NCBI GenBank assembly: GCA_023145395.1
Contig: JAGLDW010000472.1
Location: 1-24,073 of the forward strand
DNA length: 24,073 bases
From: Lentisphaeria bacterium
GTDB lineage: Bacteria; Verrucomicrobiota; Lentisphaeria; Oligosphaerales; Lenti-02
Direction of reading: 5' to 3'
In this document: positions 15,136 to 21,497 of the stretch, piece by piece
Layout of the letters: each line of letters begins with the position of its first letter
How positions within the stretch are numbered: position 1 is the first letter of the stretch
The notes under the pieces: generated by a model
What the model was told of the DNA's origin: nothing
The model's input: only the letters and a program-made list of their open reading frames with translations
Databases searched by the model: none
Translations under genes and position numbers: made by a program

Positions 15136-16188
15136 ATGATCACCAAACCCGACATGGATCCCCCCGAGTTCGTCGAATGTCTGCTGCGCGAGGCGCTCGA
15201 GGCCAACGCAAGTGATATCTATGTGCTGCCCGGGCGCGGTGATGTGCGCTTTCGCAGCAAGGGACCGGAGGGCGAGGGGGAGCTGGCGGTGGTCCCGCTG
15301 GAGTACGGGCTCCAGTGCGTGGCCCGCATCAAAGTGCTCGCGGGCATGCTGACCTATCGCACCAGCGTTGCCCAAGATGGCGCCGTCCATGGGTTTGCGG
15401 GTGCGTGTGGGCGAGAACTGCGCGTGGCCACACTACCCTCTCTCAACGGCGAGCGAATGACAATCCGTGCGCTCAAACAGGGAGGCGCACAGAATCTTCT
15501 GGACGATCTCGGCTTTGCGGAGTCCGCAGTCCAACGCCTGCATGCTCTCCTGCGCCGGCGCACCGGCCTGCTTGTCTTCACCGGACCCACCGGCTCGGGC
15601 AAGACCACCACCATCTACGCCATCGTCCGCGAACTCTTGCGCGGCGGACACAACCCCGCGGAAATCATCACCATCGAAGATCCCGTCGAGTGCGAGATTT
15701 CCGGAATCACGCAAATTCAGATCCGCAGGAACGACGAGGACTGGAGCTATGTGCACGCGCTGCGCGCCGCGCTGCGCCACGACGTCAAGACGCTTGTCAT
15801 CGGCGAGATGCGTGATCGCGAGGTGGTGCGCGTGGCGCTGGACGCCGCACTGACCGGGCACCGCGTGATCACGACCTACCATGCCGGAGACATTCCGTCC
15901 GTCTACGCCCGCATGCTGCACCAGGGCTTCGAGCCGTTCCTTGTGGCGGCGGCTGTGACTGGTGTCGTGAGCCAGCGCCTGGTCCATACCGACGGGGGGC
16001 GCCATTCCGTTCCCATCGCCGCCGTGCTCGAAGCTGACGATCCCTGGAGGGAGATGATTATGGAACGCCCCCCTCTGAGCGAGATTCGCAAACGGCTGCG
16101 CGGCATCCCCGGTGCGGATTTGGCAACGGAGGCCCAGGCATTGGTCCAGGCTGGACGCATCAGCAAGACGGAGGCCTGTCTGCTATGA
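15136..16188 (+). CDS. Compact GspE/PilB-type assembly ATPase
   Basis: 350 residues, against roughly 500-570 for GspE or PilB. It starts directly with the N2-type domain (NASDIYVLPGRGDVRFRSKG at about 24-43, then RIKVLAGMLTYR and QDGAVHG), so the N1 domain that docks on GspL or the membrane is missing. The motor domain is complete: Walker A GPTGSGKTT (150-158), Asp box IEDPVE (180-185), ALRAALRHD, Walker B-like TLVIGEMRD (219-227), and the His box HRVITTYHAGD. The segment MLHQGFEPFLVAAAVTGVVSQRLVH matches GspE, but the four-cysteine Zn module that normally follows is absent. It powers pseudopilin assembly at the inner membrane. Overlaps the next gene by ATGA. No strong ribosome site was found before its ATG. 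Confidence 0.9.
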   Translation: MITKPDMDPPEFVECLLREALEANASDIYVLPGRGDVRFRSKGPEGEGELAVVPLEYGLQCVARIKVLAGMLTYRTSVAQDGAVHGFAGACGRELRVATLPSLNGERMTIRALKQGGAQNLLDDLGFAESAVQRLHALLRRRTGLLVFTGPTGSGKTTTIYAIVRELLRGGHNPAEIITIEDPVECEISGITQIQIRRNDEDWSYVHALRAALRHDVKTLVIGEMRDREVVRVALDAALTGHRVITTYHAGDIPSVYARMLHQGFEPFLVAAAVTGVVSQRLVHTDGGRHSVPIAAVLEADDPWREMIMERPPLSEIRKRLRGIPGADLATEAQALVQAGRISKTEACLL

Positions 16189-16583
16189 TGAAGATCTTGC
16201 CAAACTCCATGGAGCGCTCGCCGAAAACCACGTGCCGACACGCCTTCACTCTCATCGAGATCGTCATCGCAACGGGGCTTCTGGCGATTCTCCTTGGAGG
16301 GGTCTTCTGCAGTCTCAGGCTGACCAGTGCCGCGCAGCGCCGCAGCATGAGGAGAAGAAAGGCCTTGCATGTGATCGACAACACCGTCGAACGACTGGCT
16401 GCGGAGAGGCGGTTTGAGGATCAGGCTGTGCGGGCTGCGCTCCACGACGAGTTCGCTCGCTCCGACTTGGCGAATGCTGCGGATCTCCAGCCCGAATGCA
16501 TGCCGAGCGACGCTGGTTGGCGGCTGGTGGTCCGAAGGCGAGGCGGGCGCAAAATTGCCAGTGTGGAGGTGTCGCGCCCATGA
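16185..16583 (+). CDS. Type II secretion/type IV pilin-like (pseudopilin) protein
   Basis: 132 residues. A basic leader is followed by the class III prepilin motif: Ala20 then FTLIEIVIATGLLAILLGG, with the conserved Glu at +5 (Glu25). The residue before the cleavage site is Ala instead of the usual Gly. The rest is a single long helix (RRSMRRRKALHVIDNTVERLAAERR) and a short C-terminal part with few strands, in keeping with a minor pseudopilin of the GspH/I size class. A GGAGG site lies 10 bases before the ATG at 16185, which overlaps the ATPase stop; ATG 16209 would give a shorter, more typical leader. Stop and next start overlap again (ATGA). Confidence 0.85.
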   Translation: MMKILPNSMERSPKTTCRHAFTLIEIVIATGLLAILLGGVFCSLRLTSAAQRRSMRRRKALHVIDNTVERLAAERRFEDQAVRAALHDEFARSDLANAADLQPECMPSDAGWRLVVRRRGGRKIASVEVSRP

Positions 16584-17053
16584 AAATCCGCGGACAACGC
16601 AGAAAAGCCAACTGCTACACCTTGATCGAGGTGGTCGCGGCAGGGGGCCTTCTGATGATACTCTCAACCACCGCCTTGAGCATTTTGCACCAGACATGGT
16701 TGCACAGCCGGGACACCATGCGCAACACTCAGCTCTGCGGCGAGAGTGCGTTGCTCCGCAAGGCCTGGCGTTCGCATGTGCATGCCTGCTCAAGCCCCGT
16801 CCGGTTTCGGGATGGAGAACTGGTGGCGGAGGGCGACTGGGCGGCTATGATGGGGGATGACAAGCTCCTGTTGCACTGCGGAGAGGACGAAAAGGCGCTC
16901 CGGATCCCCGTCGGCATGGACGCGGCTCTCACAGTGGAGGATGGAGGAAGGCGAGCCGTGCTGACGCTGGGCTGGCGTTCAGGCGGGCCGCGCCGCCACT
17001 ACCTGCGCATCGTTGCCTGTCCCAGGGTGTCCGCACGGAGGGATCTGCCATGA
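16580..17053 (+). CDS. Pseudopilin-like protein (GspJ-like) with atypical cleavage site
   Basis: 157 residues. A 12-residue basic leader ends in Asn-Cys, followed by YTLIEVVAAGGLLMIL. Glu17 occupies the +5 position of the mature pseudopilin, but the -1 residue is Cys12 where prepilin peptidase substrates have Gly. The hydrophobic N-terminal helix (13-37) is followed by a predicted soluble domain with strands such as PVRFRDGELVAEG and RRAVLTLGWRSGG, similar in layout to GspJ. It is translationally coupled on both sides (ATGA at start and stop). Whether the Cys allows processing by the same peptidase, or lipidation, is not visible from the sequence. Confidence 0.78.
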   Translation: MKIRGQRRKANCYTLIEVVAAGGLLMILSTTALSILHQTWLHSRDTMRNTQLCGESALLRKAWRSHVHACSSPVRFRDGELVAEGDWAAMMGDDKLLLHCGEDEKALRIPVGMDAALTVEDGGRRAVLTLGWRSGGPRRHYLRIVACPRVSARRDLP

Positions 17054-17268
17054 GACATGCCCCAAAAAAGCGAAGCCAGCGTGGTGTCGCCACGTTGTTC
17101 GTCATGCTTGTGGCCACTGTGGTGCTCGTTGTGCTCACGGGCGCGGTCCACATGAGTCGACTCCTCATGGATCAGAATCGACAGCTCGAGAACGAAATAC
17201 GGCGTGATGCGGCGGCACTCCGCCCGTATCCAAATGGAAAACATGCGAAAAAGGAACCTGTAGAATGA
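17050..17268 (+). CDS. Small GspK/PilX-like pseudopilin N-terminal protein
   Basis: 72 residues: a basic leader, Gly12 followed by VATLFVMLVATVVLVVL, then a short charged helix and a basic tail. The RG-VA(T)L start with no Glu at +5 is the hallmark of GspK- or PilX-like minor pseudopilins, but those are normally about 150-330 residues; here the globular domain is missing. The reading frame is uninterrupted and coupled by ATGA overlaps at both ends, so it looks like a genuine short gene rather than a decayed one. It may sit at the pseudopilus tip as a helix only, or be an unrelated small membrane protein. Confidence 0.7.
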   Translation: MRHAPKKRSQRGVATLFVMLVATVVLVVLTGAVHMSRLLMDQNRQLENEIRRDAAALRPYPNGKHAKKEPVE

Positions 17269-18278
17269 CTGTCAAATTCGCTTTCGTCGGCTTCCGTCAT
17301 GGACACATTGACTCCCTGTTGGCAAAGGTGCGGGAGGACTCAGCCACGGAGTTGGTGGCTGTCTGCGAGGAAGACGAGACCAGCCGTGCCGCACTTGTCG
17401 CCAAGGGGATGGAGGTCACCCACGACGACTTCGAAACCATGCTTGCGGATGTCGATTGCGATGTGGTGGCCATCGGCGACTACTACGGCAAGCGCGGCAG
17501 CCTGGCCATCCGCGCCTTGGAGGCCGGGCGGCACGTGATTGCGGACAAGCCCCTGTGCACGGACCTCGCCGAGCTGAAGCGCATCGGGGAACTGGCTGCT
17601 GAAAAGAAACTTTCCGTTGGCTGCCAGCTCGACATGCGGGGTGGTCCGACGCGCATGACCATGCGGCGCATCATCCTCTCCGGCGCCATCGGCGAGGTGC
17701 AGACCTTCAGTTTCAGCGGACAGCATCCTCTGATGTATGGCACTCGTCCCGACTGGTATTTCGAGGAGGGAAAGCATGGCGGCACCATCAACGACATCGC
17801 CATCCACGCGGTGGACGCCATTCCCTGGATGACCGGGCGCGAGATTGTCGAAGTGGTGGCTGCCCGCGCCTGGAACGCGAAGGCGACGGAAGCGCCCTTC
17901 TTCGGTGACTGTGCACAGCTCATGCTCCGTTTGGACAATGGAGGCGGTGTCATCGGCGACGTCTCGTACCTCAGTCCCGACAAATGCGGCTACGGCATCC
18001 GCCAGTACTGGCGCGTGACTGTGCACGGCACCAAGGGACTTGTGGAGATACGCTGCGGCGACGATATGGTCATGCTCGCCACCGACGACGACGCGGAACC
18101 GCAGTACATCAAGGCGGAAAGCGATGGCTCGCAGAGCTATTTGCACGATTTTCTCGATGAGATTGCCGGGCGAACTGGAAACGTCCAGCTCACCACCGCG
18201 CTCGTGCTGCGCGCCGCCCGCATCTCCCTGCTGACCCAGAAGGCGGCCGACGAGGGACTAACCAACCTGCCTTGCTGA
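17265..18278 (+). CDS. Gfo/Idh/MocA family oxidoreductase
   Basis: 337 residues. These NAD(P)-dependent dehydrogenases act on sugars and inositols in the cytoplasm. The N-terminal Rossmann part begins VKFAFVGFRHGHI (3-15) instead of the usual GxGxxG, then shows the conserved EAGRHVIADKPL, with catalytic-type Lys95 (86-97). The C-terminal alpha/beta domain has GGTINDIAIHAVD (172-184), supplying the His181 and Asp184 expected near the active site. Length is normal. AAGGA lies 10 bases before the ATG, which overlaps the stop of the small pseudopilin gene. It is followed after 33 bp by a URO-D-family gene. The substrate cannot be deduced. Its coupling to a secretion operon is unusual. Confidence 0.9.
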   Translation: MTVKFAFVGFRHGHIDSLLAKVREDSATELVAVCEEDETSRAALVAKGMEVTHDDFETMLADVDCDVVAIGDYYGKRGSLAIRALEAGRHVIADKPLCTDLAELKRIGELAAEKKLSVGCQLDMRGGPTRMTMRRIILSGAIGEVQTFSFSGQHPLMYGTRPDWYFEEGKHGGTINDIAIHAVDAIPWMTGREIVEVVAARAWNAKATEAPFFGDCAQLMLRLDNGGGVIGDVSYLSPDKCGYGIRQYWRVTVHGTKGLVEIRCGDDMVMLATDDDAEPQYIKAESDGSQSYLHDFLDEIAGRTGNVQLTTALVLRAARISLLTQKAADEGLTNLPC

Positions 18279-18311
18279 CCCCGCAGAGTGGGTCTCGAAT
18301 GAGGAGGGGCT

Positions 18312-19373
18312 ATGGCAACGCAAAGCTACCTGCAGAGAGTTCTCGGCAGCACCCCGTCACCGGATTTCGGAAATCTTCAGGCTGTGCTTGCCAAAGGCCT
18401 CCCCGTGCGTCCAACCCTCTTCGAGTTCTTTCTTAACGGCCGATTGTACAAACGCCTGTCCGCCGTCTCGGGTTTGCCCACCGATGACGACTACGGCATG
18501 GCCCGTGTTCTCACGGCCGCCTTCTATCAGGCAGGCTACGACTACGTCACGTTCAAGCCGCCCGCTTTTTGCTTCCCCGCGGGCGCCAGGGGGCATGAGC
18601 AGACCCTCTCACTCAACGAGGGCGCCCTGATCACCAACCGTGAGACCTTTGAATCCTACGAGTGGATCCATCCTGACGATTGCGGCGACTACGACATGCT
18701 CGAGCGGATTTCCAGTGACCTTCCCGATGGCATGAAGGTGGTGCTGTACGGTCCTGGTGGCGTGCTTGAGAATGTCATCCGGCTGGCCGGATACGACAAT
18801 CTCTGCTTCATGATCGCCGACGATCCCGAACTGACGCAGGAGTTGTTCGACGCCGTTGGTTCCCGCCTGGTCCGCCACTACGAGCTTGGCTGCGAACACG
18901 AGTCGGTGGGTGCGGCCATCTCCAACGATGATTGGGGATTCAAGACCCAGCCCATGCTCTCTCCCGCTGACCTGCGCACCTTTGTTTTTCCCTGGCACAA
19001 GCGGATTGTCGAGGCGATTCACAATGCCGGAGATCTGGCGATTCTGCACTCCTGCGGAAATGCCTCTGAGATCATGGAGGACATCATCGAGGATATGGGG
19101 TTCGACGGAAAACACTCCTATGAGGACACGATCGAACCCGTCGAGAGCATCTACGAGGACTACCAGGAGCGCATTGCCATCCTCGGCGGCGTGGATCTCG
19201 ACTTTCTCGTCCGCTCCGAGCCCGACAAGGTCTACCGGCGCGCCCGTGCCCTGCTCGAGCAGAGTGCGGACACGGGCGGGTACGCTCTCGGTACTGGAAA
19301 CAGTGTGCCGGAGTACGTGCCCGACGAGAACTACTGCGCCATGATCTGGGCCGCGCTGGAGGTTCGTGCGTGA
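18312..19373 (+). CDS. URO-D/MtaA-like family protein (uroporphyrinogen decarboxylase fold)
   Basis: 353 residues, with a strong GAGGAGG ribosome site just before ATG 18312. The C-terminal half carries family hallmarks: SNDDWGFKTQPMLSPADLRTF (about 204-224), a zinc-site-like HSCG with His246 and Cys248, and GGYALGTGNSVP (322-333). The N-terminal Arg-rich motif of true heme-pathway HemE is not present, and the length and motifs fit the corrinoid methyltransferase-like branch that is widespread in anaerobes and often located beside Gfo/Idh/MocA genes. It may transfer a methyl group to or from a corrinoid or thiol; no corrinoid protein is adjacent, so this is inference. Its stop overlaps the next start as GTGA. 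Confidence 0.85.
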   Translation: MATQSYLQRVLGSTPSPDFGNLQAVLAKGLPVRPTLFEFFLNGRLYKRLSAVSGLPTDDDYGMARVLTAAFYQAGYDYVTFKPPAFCFPAGARGHEQTLSLNEGALITNRETFESYEWIHPDDCGDYDMLERISSDLPDGMKVVLYGPGGVLENVIRLAGYDNLCFMIADDPELTQELFDAVGSRLVRHYELGCEHESVGAAISNDDWGFKTQPMLSPADLRTFVFPWHKRIVEAIHNAGDLAILHSCGNASEIMEDIIEDMGFDGKHSYEDTIEPVESIYEDYQERIAILGGVDLDFLVRSEPDKVYRRARALLEQSADTGGYALGTGNSVPEYVPDENYCAMIWAALEVRA

Positions 19374-20314
19374 CTCCCGAGCAGGATCCACTGTATCGGC
19401 ACTGTCAACTGTGTCCACGCGAATGCGGCGTCGATCGCATCGCAGGCGACCGTGGGACCTGTGGCGAGACGTCCATCTGCCGCGTGGCATCCTCGGGTCC
19501 GCATTTTGGCGAGGAACCGTGTTTCTCGGGCACGCGTGGCTCGGGCACCCTCTTTTTCAGCGGATGCTCCTGCGGCTGTCTCTTCTGCCAGAATCACCAG
19601 ATTTCCTCGGGAGACGTGGGAGAGCAATGGCGCTTCGAGGAACTGGTCTCGCACGCCCGAGTGTTGATTGGCCAGGGCGTGCACAACCTCAACTTTGTCA
19701 CGCCCAGTCATTTTCTGCCCCACATTCGCGCGTTGCGCCGGCGCCTCCGGGAGGACGGTGTGGACATTCCCTTCCTCTACAACTCCTCGGGGTACGAACG
19801 TGTGGACAGGATCCGCGAGATCGCGCCCTACATTGATCTTTTTCTGCCTGATCTCAAGTTTGCCGATCCCGCGCTGGCTCGGACCTGCATGGGGGACGAA
19901 CGCTATCCGGAGATCGCCTTTGCGGCGCTTGAGGAGATGGTGCGCGCCAAGGGCTTCCTGCAGCCATGGGACCCGACGGGGGAGATCCCGGCCGAGAACG
20001 GTGTGCTTGTCCGACATCTCGTTCTGCCCGGGCATGTGGACAACACGCTGGCCGTTCTGGAACGGCTGCATCAGCGCTTTGGCGGGGAACTGCCCTTGTC
20101 GGTCATGAGCCAGTACCGCCCCACACCCCACTGTCACAACGCCGGGTCCCTGGCGCGAACGCTGACATCGGCCGAATACGAACGAGTCTGCGAACGAGTC
20201 GTCGAGCTTGGCTTCGAGCACGTCTTCATCCAGCCCGAATCGGGAGACGAAGGCTTCTTTCCCGACTTCTCCCAAGATCAACCCTTCCCAGGCAACAAAC
20301 GGGCGGAGAAGTAG
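19370..20314 (+). CDS. PflX-like radical SAM protein (COG1313 type)
   Basis: 314 residues, starting at a GTG that overlaps the URO-D gene stop. An N-terminal cysteine module (Cys12, Cys15, Cys19 in CQLCPRECGVDR, and Cys31 in RGTCGE) precedes the radical SAM motif Cys66-x3-Cys70-x2-Cys73 in FSGCSCGCLFCQN. Later blocks GVHNLNFVTPSHFLP, YNSSGYE and DLFLPDLKFAD match the PflX-like group that is annotated by similarity to pyruvate formate-lyase activase. The group has no established reaction. Two neighbours are metabolic genes of unknown substrate. It could be asked whether it activates the glycyl radical enzyme at 1837-3981, but it is 15 kb away and lacks the ferredoxin-like cluster insert seen in most activases. 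Confidence 0.88.
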   Translation: MTPEQDPLYRHCQLCPRECGVDRIAGDRGTCGETSICRVASSGPHFGEEPCFSGTRGSGTLFFSGCSCGCLFCQNHQISSGDVGEQWRFEELVSHARVLIGQGVHNLNFVTPSHFLPHIRALRRRLREDGVDIPFLYNSSGYERVDRIREIAPYIDLFLPDLKFADPALARTCMGDERYPEIAFAALEEMVRAKGFLQPWDPTGEIPAENGVLVRHLVLPGHVDNTLAVLERLHQRFGGELPLSVMSQYRPTPHCHNAGSLARTLTSAEYERVCERVVELGFEHVFIQPESGDEGFFPDFSQDQPFPGNKRAEK

Positions 20315-20335
20315 GCTTAGTCGGACTGTCTGATT

Positions 20336-20390
20336 GTGGTTCGGCGCGGCCCGCACCGAGAGTCTTGCAGGGCGAGCCGTCCCGAACCAC
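20336..20390. terminator. Inverted repeat between convergent genes
   Basis: GTGGTTCGG (20336-20344) is perfectly complementary to CCGAACCAC (20382-20390), with GC-rich sequence between that can extend the pairing. It lies between the radical SAM gene and the convergent HIT gene, the place for a shared terminator; no T-run is present. Confidence 0.45.
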
Positions 20391-20408
20391 TGGAGACTCG
20401 TTCGCCTG

Positions 20409-20918
20409 TCAGGCGTTCCAGGCTTCGCGTAGAAGGTTCGCCGTCTCCTCCAGCGCTTCGGGAACCACGCGGCGGTCGGCGAGCACGGGCATGAAATTGG
20501 TGTCTCCGATCCAGCGTGGCACCACGTGTCCGTGGACATGGTCGGCTACACCCGCACCTGCGGATTCGCCAAGATTGAAGCCGATATTGAACCCGCTGGG
20601 CGCCATTACCTTGCGCAACACTTCCTCGGCTTTCACCAGCAGCTCCATGATCTCGTTGCGCTCCACCGTCTCGAGCAGGCTGAGATCGCTGACGTGTCGA
20701 TAGGGCGCGACAAGAACATGTCCGGAATTGTAGGGGAAATCGTTCATGAGCACGAAGGCTGTTTCGCCACGGGCAATGATGTGGTCCGCCACATCCTCCG
20801 TGCGGGTTCCCTTCTCGCAGAAAAAGCAGCCATCCGGCTTGGCGCTGCGGATGTACTCGATGCGCCATGGCGCCCACAGAGGACGCGCGTGCGGCGTGCT
20901 TTCGTTCTTGTCCGTCAT
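20409..20918 (-). CDS. HIT family hydrolase/AP4A phosphorylase-like protein
   Basis: 169 residues. The histidine triad is His127-Val-His129-Gly-His131-Val-Val, with a Zn-type CFFC (Cys31, Cys34) at the N-terminus. The opening LWAPWRIEYI and the central FPYNSGHVLVAPYRH are typical of the bacterial branch related to diadenosine tetraphosphate phosphorylases. It should act on dinucleoside polyphosphates or AMP-linked substrates in the cytoplasm. The start ATG has AGGTG about 10 bases upstream; the upstream region folds into two overlapping hairpins. Single gene, convergent with the preceding operon. Confidence 0.92.
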   Translation of the reverse strand: MTDKNESTPHARPLWAPWRIEYIRSAKPDGCFFCEKGTRTEDVADHIIARGETAFVLMNDFPYNSGHVLVAPYRHVSDLSLLETVERNEIMELLVKAEEVLRKVMAPSGFNIGFNLGESAGAGVADHVHGHVVPRWIGDTNFMPVLADRRVVPEALEETANLLREAWNA

Positions 20919-20924
20919 GCGTGT

Positions 20925-20963
20925 GGCACCTGTCTTGAGGTGCCGCGAAAAGGGTTTCGCGGC
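20925..20963. promoter_or_regulatory. Two overlapping hairpins upstream of the HIT gene
   Basis: GGCACCT (20925-20931) pairs with AGGTGCC (20938-20944), and GCCGCGAAA (20942-20950) pairs with TTTCGCGGC (20955-20963). The two stems share 20942-20944, so they are mutually exclusive in part. They lie just upstream of the HIT start on the minus strand and partly coincide with the dispersed repeat. They could be an operator, a leader structure or merely part of the repeat. Confidence 0.5.
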
Positions 20964-20985
20964 CGGTCATCGGTGATCAGTGTTC
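20945..20985 (-). repeat. Dispersed intergenic repeat, copy B
   Basis: On the minus strand this reads as the 23-bp block GAACACTGATCACCGATGAC followed by CGG, then CGCGAAACCCTTTTC. It matches copy A at 4986-5038 with two and one mismatches respectively. Copy B lacks the ~15 bases that separate the blocks in copy A. Confidence 0.75.
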
Positions 20986-21077
20986 TGGCGACGCTCTACC
21001 ATAGCTCTGTCCTCGACGGAACGCACGCGGCAGGCATTCGGGCAATCATATTCTCCTGCGCCCCCATCGGCCTTGCG

Positions 21078-21219
21078 CCGGTGGAGCGGAAGATTTGTAG
21101 TGGTGATCTACTGAGCCCCCCCCGGCCGACGCTGTAGCGCGACCCGGGACGGGAGGGGAGTGCTGGGCTCCAATGCCCAGATCAGAAACCAATCCCTCGC
21201 TCCACCGGGATAAACCCGG
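21078..21219. repeat. Structured GC-rich block with nested inverted repeats
   Basis: The outer arms CCGGTGGAGCG (21078-21088) and CGCTCCACCGG (21198-21208) are perfectly complementary. Inside is a 6-bp stem, CTGGGC (21163-21168) with GCCCAG (21175-21180). The outer right arm overlaps a small hairpin CCGGG (21205-21209) / CCCGG (21215-21219). The layout suggests a non-autonomous repeat element or a structured RNA; I did not recognise a known family. Confidence 0.5.
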
Positions 21220-21497
21220 CGGGGGCGGGACAGACCGTAATCCGTTGGAGATTCCCTGTGAAACCTCCGAATTCTTGAATCTGGTCTGCGAAACATTTCG
21301 GATCAGTCCCTTGACGATCACCCCGCAGATTGTTGCCACAGCCATGGCGTTCCCCCCATCCGTCAACACGGGGGAGAGTGAGGGGGGACACCCGTCCAAC
21401 CCGGCATCCTTGCGTCTGCGCATCCGAGACGGCAATGTGTGCGCATGGTGCCATCTCGGCCGTCGCCCAGAAAGTGACATGGAACTGGAGAACCACG

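Larger units (their letters stand above)
20919..21497. other. 579-bp intergenic region with a dispersed repeat and a structured block
   Basis: This gap between divergently oriented HIT and BNR/LVIVD genes contains, from left: overlapping hairpins (20925-20963), a copy of the dispersed repeat (20945-20985), and a GC-rich block (about 21061-21220) with nested inverted repeats. From about 21220 to 21497 I see nothing clear; short open frames exist on both strands but show no family character. The ribosome site GGAG of the next gene lies at 21487-21490. Confidence 0.6.

Noticed and set aside
18312..19373. HemE (heme-pathway uroporphyrinogen decarboxylase)
   Set aside because: The N-terminal substrate-binding Arg motif of HemE is absent and the neighbours are not heme genes; the HSCG motif fits the methyltransferase-like branch.
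19370..20314. PflX-like protein as the activase of the glycyl radical enzyme at 1837-3981
   Set aside because: It is 15 kb away, in a different operon, and does not show the ferredoxin-like cluster insert of most activases; kept only as a remote possibility.
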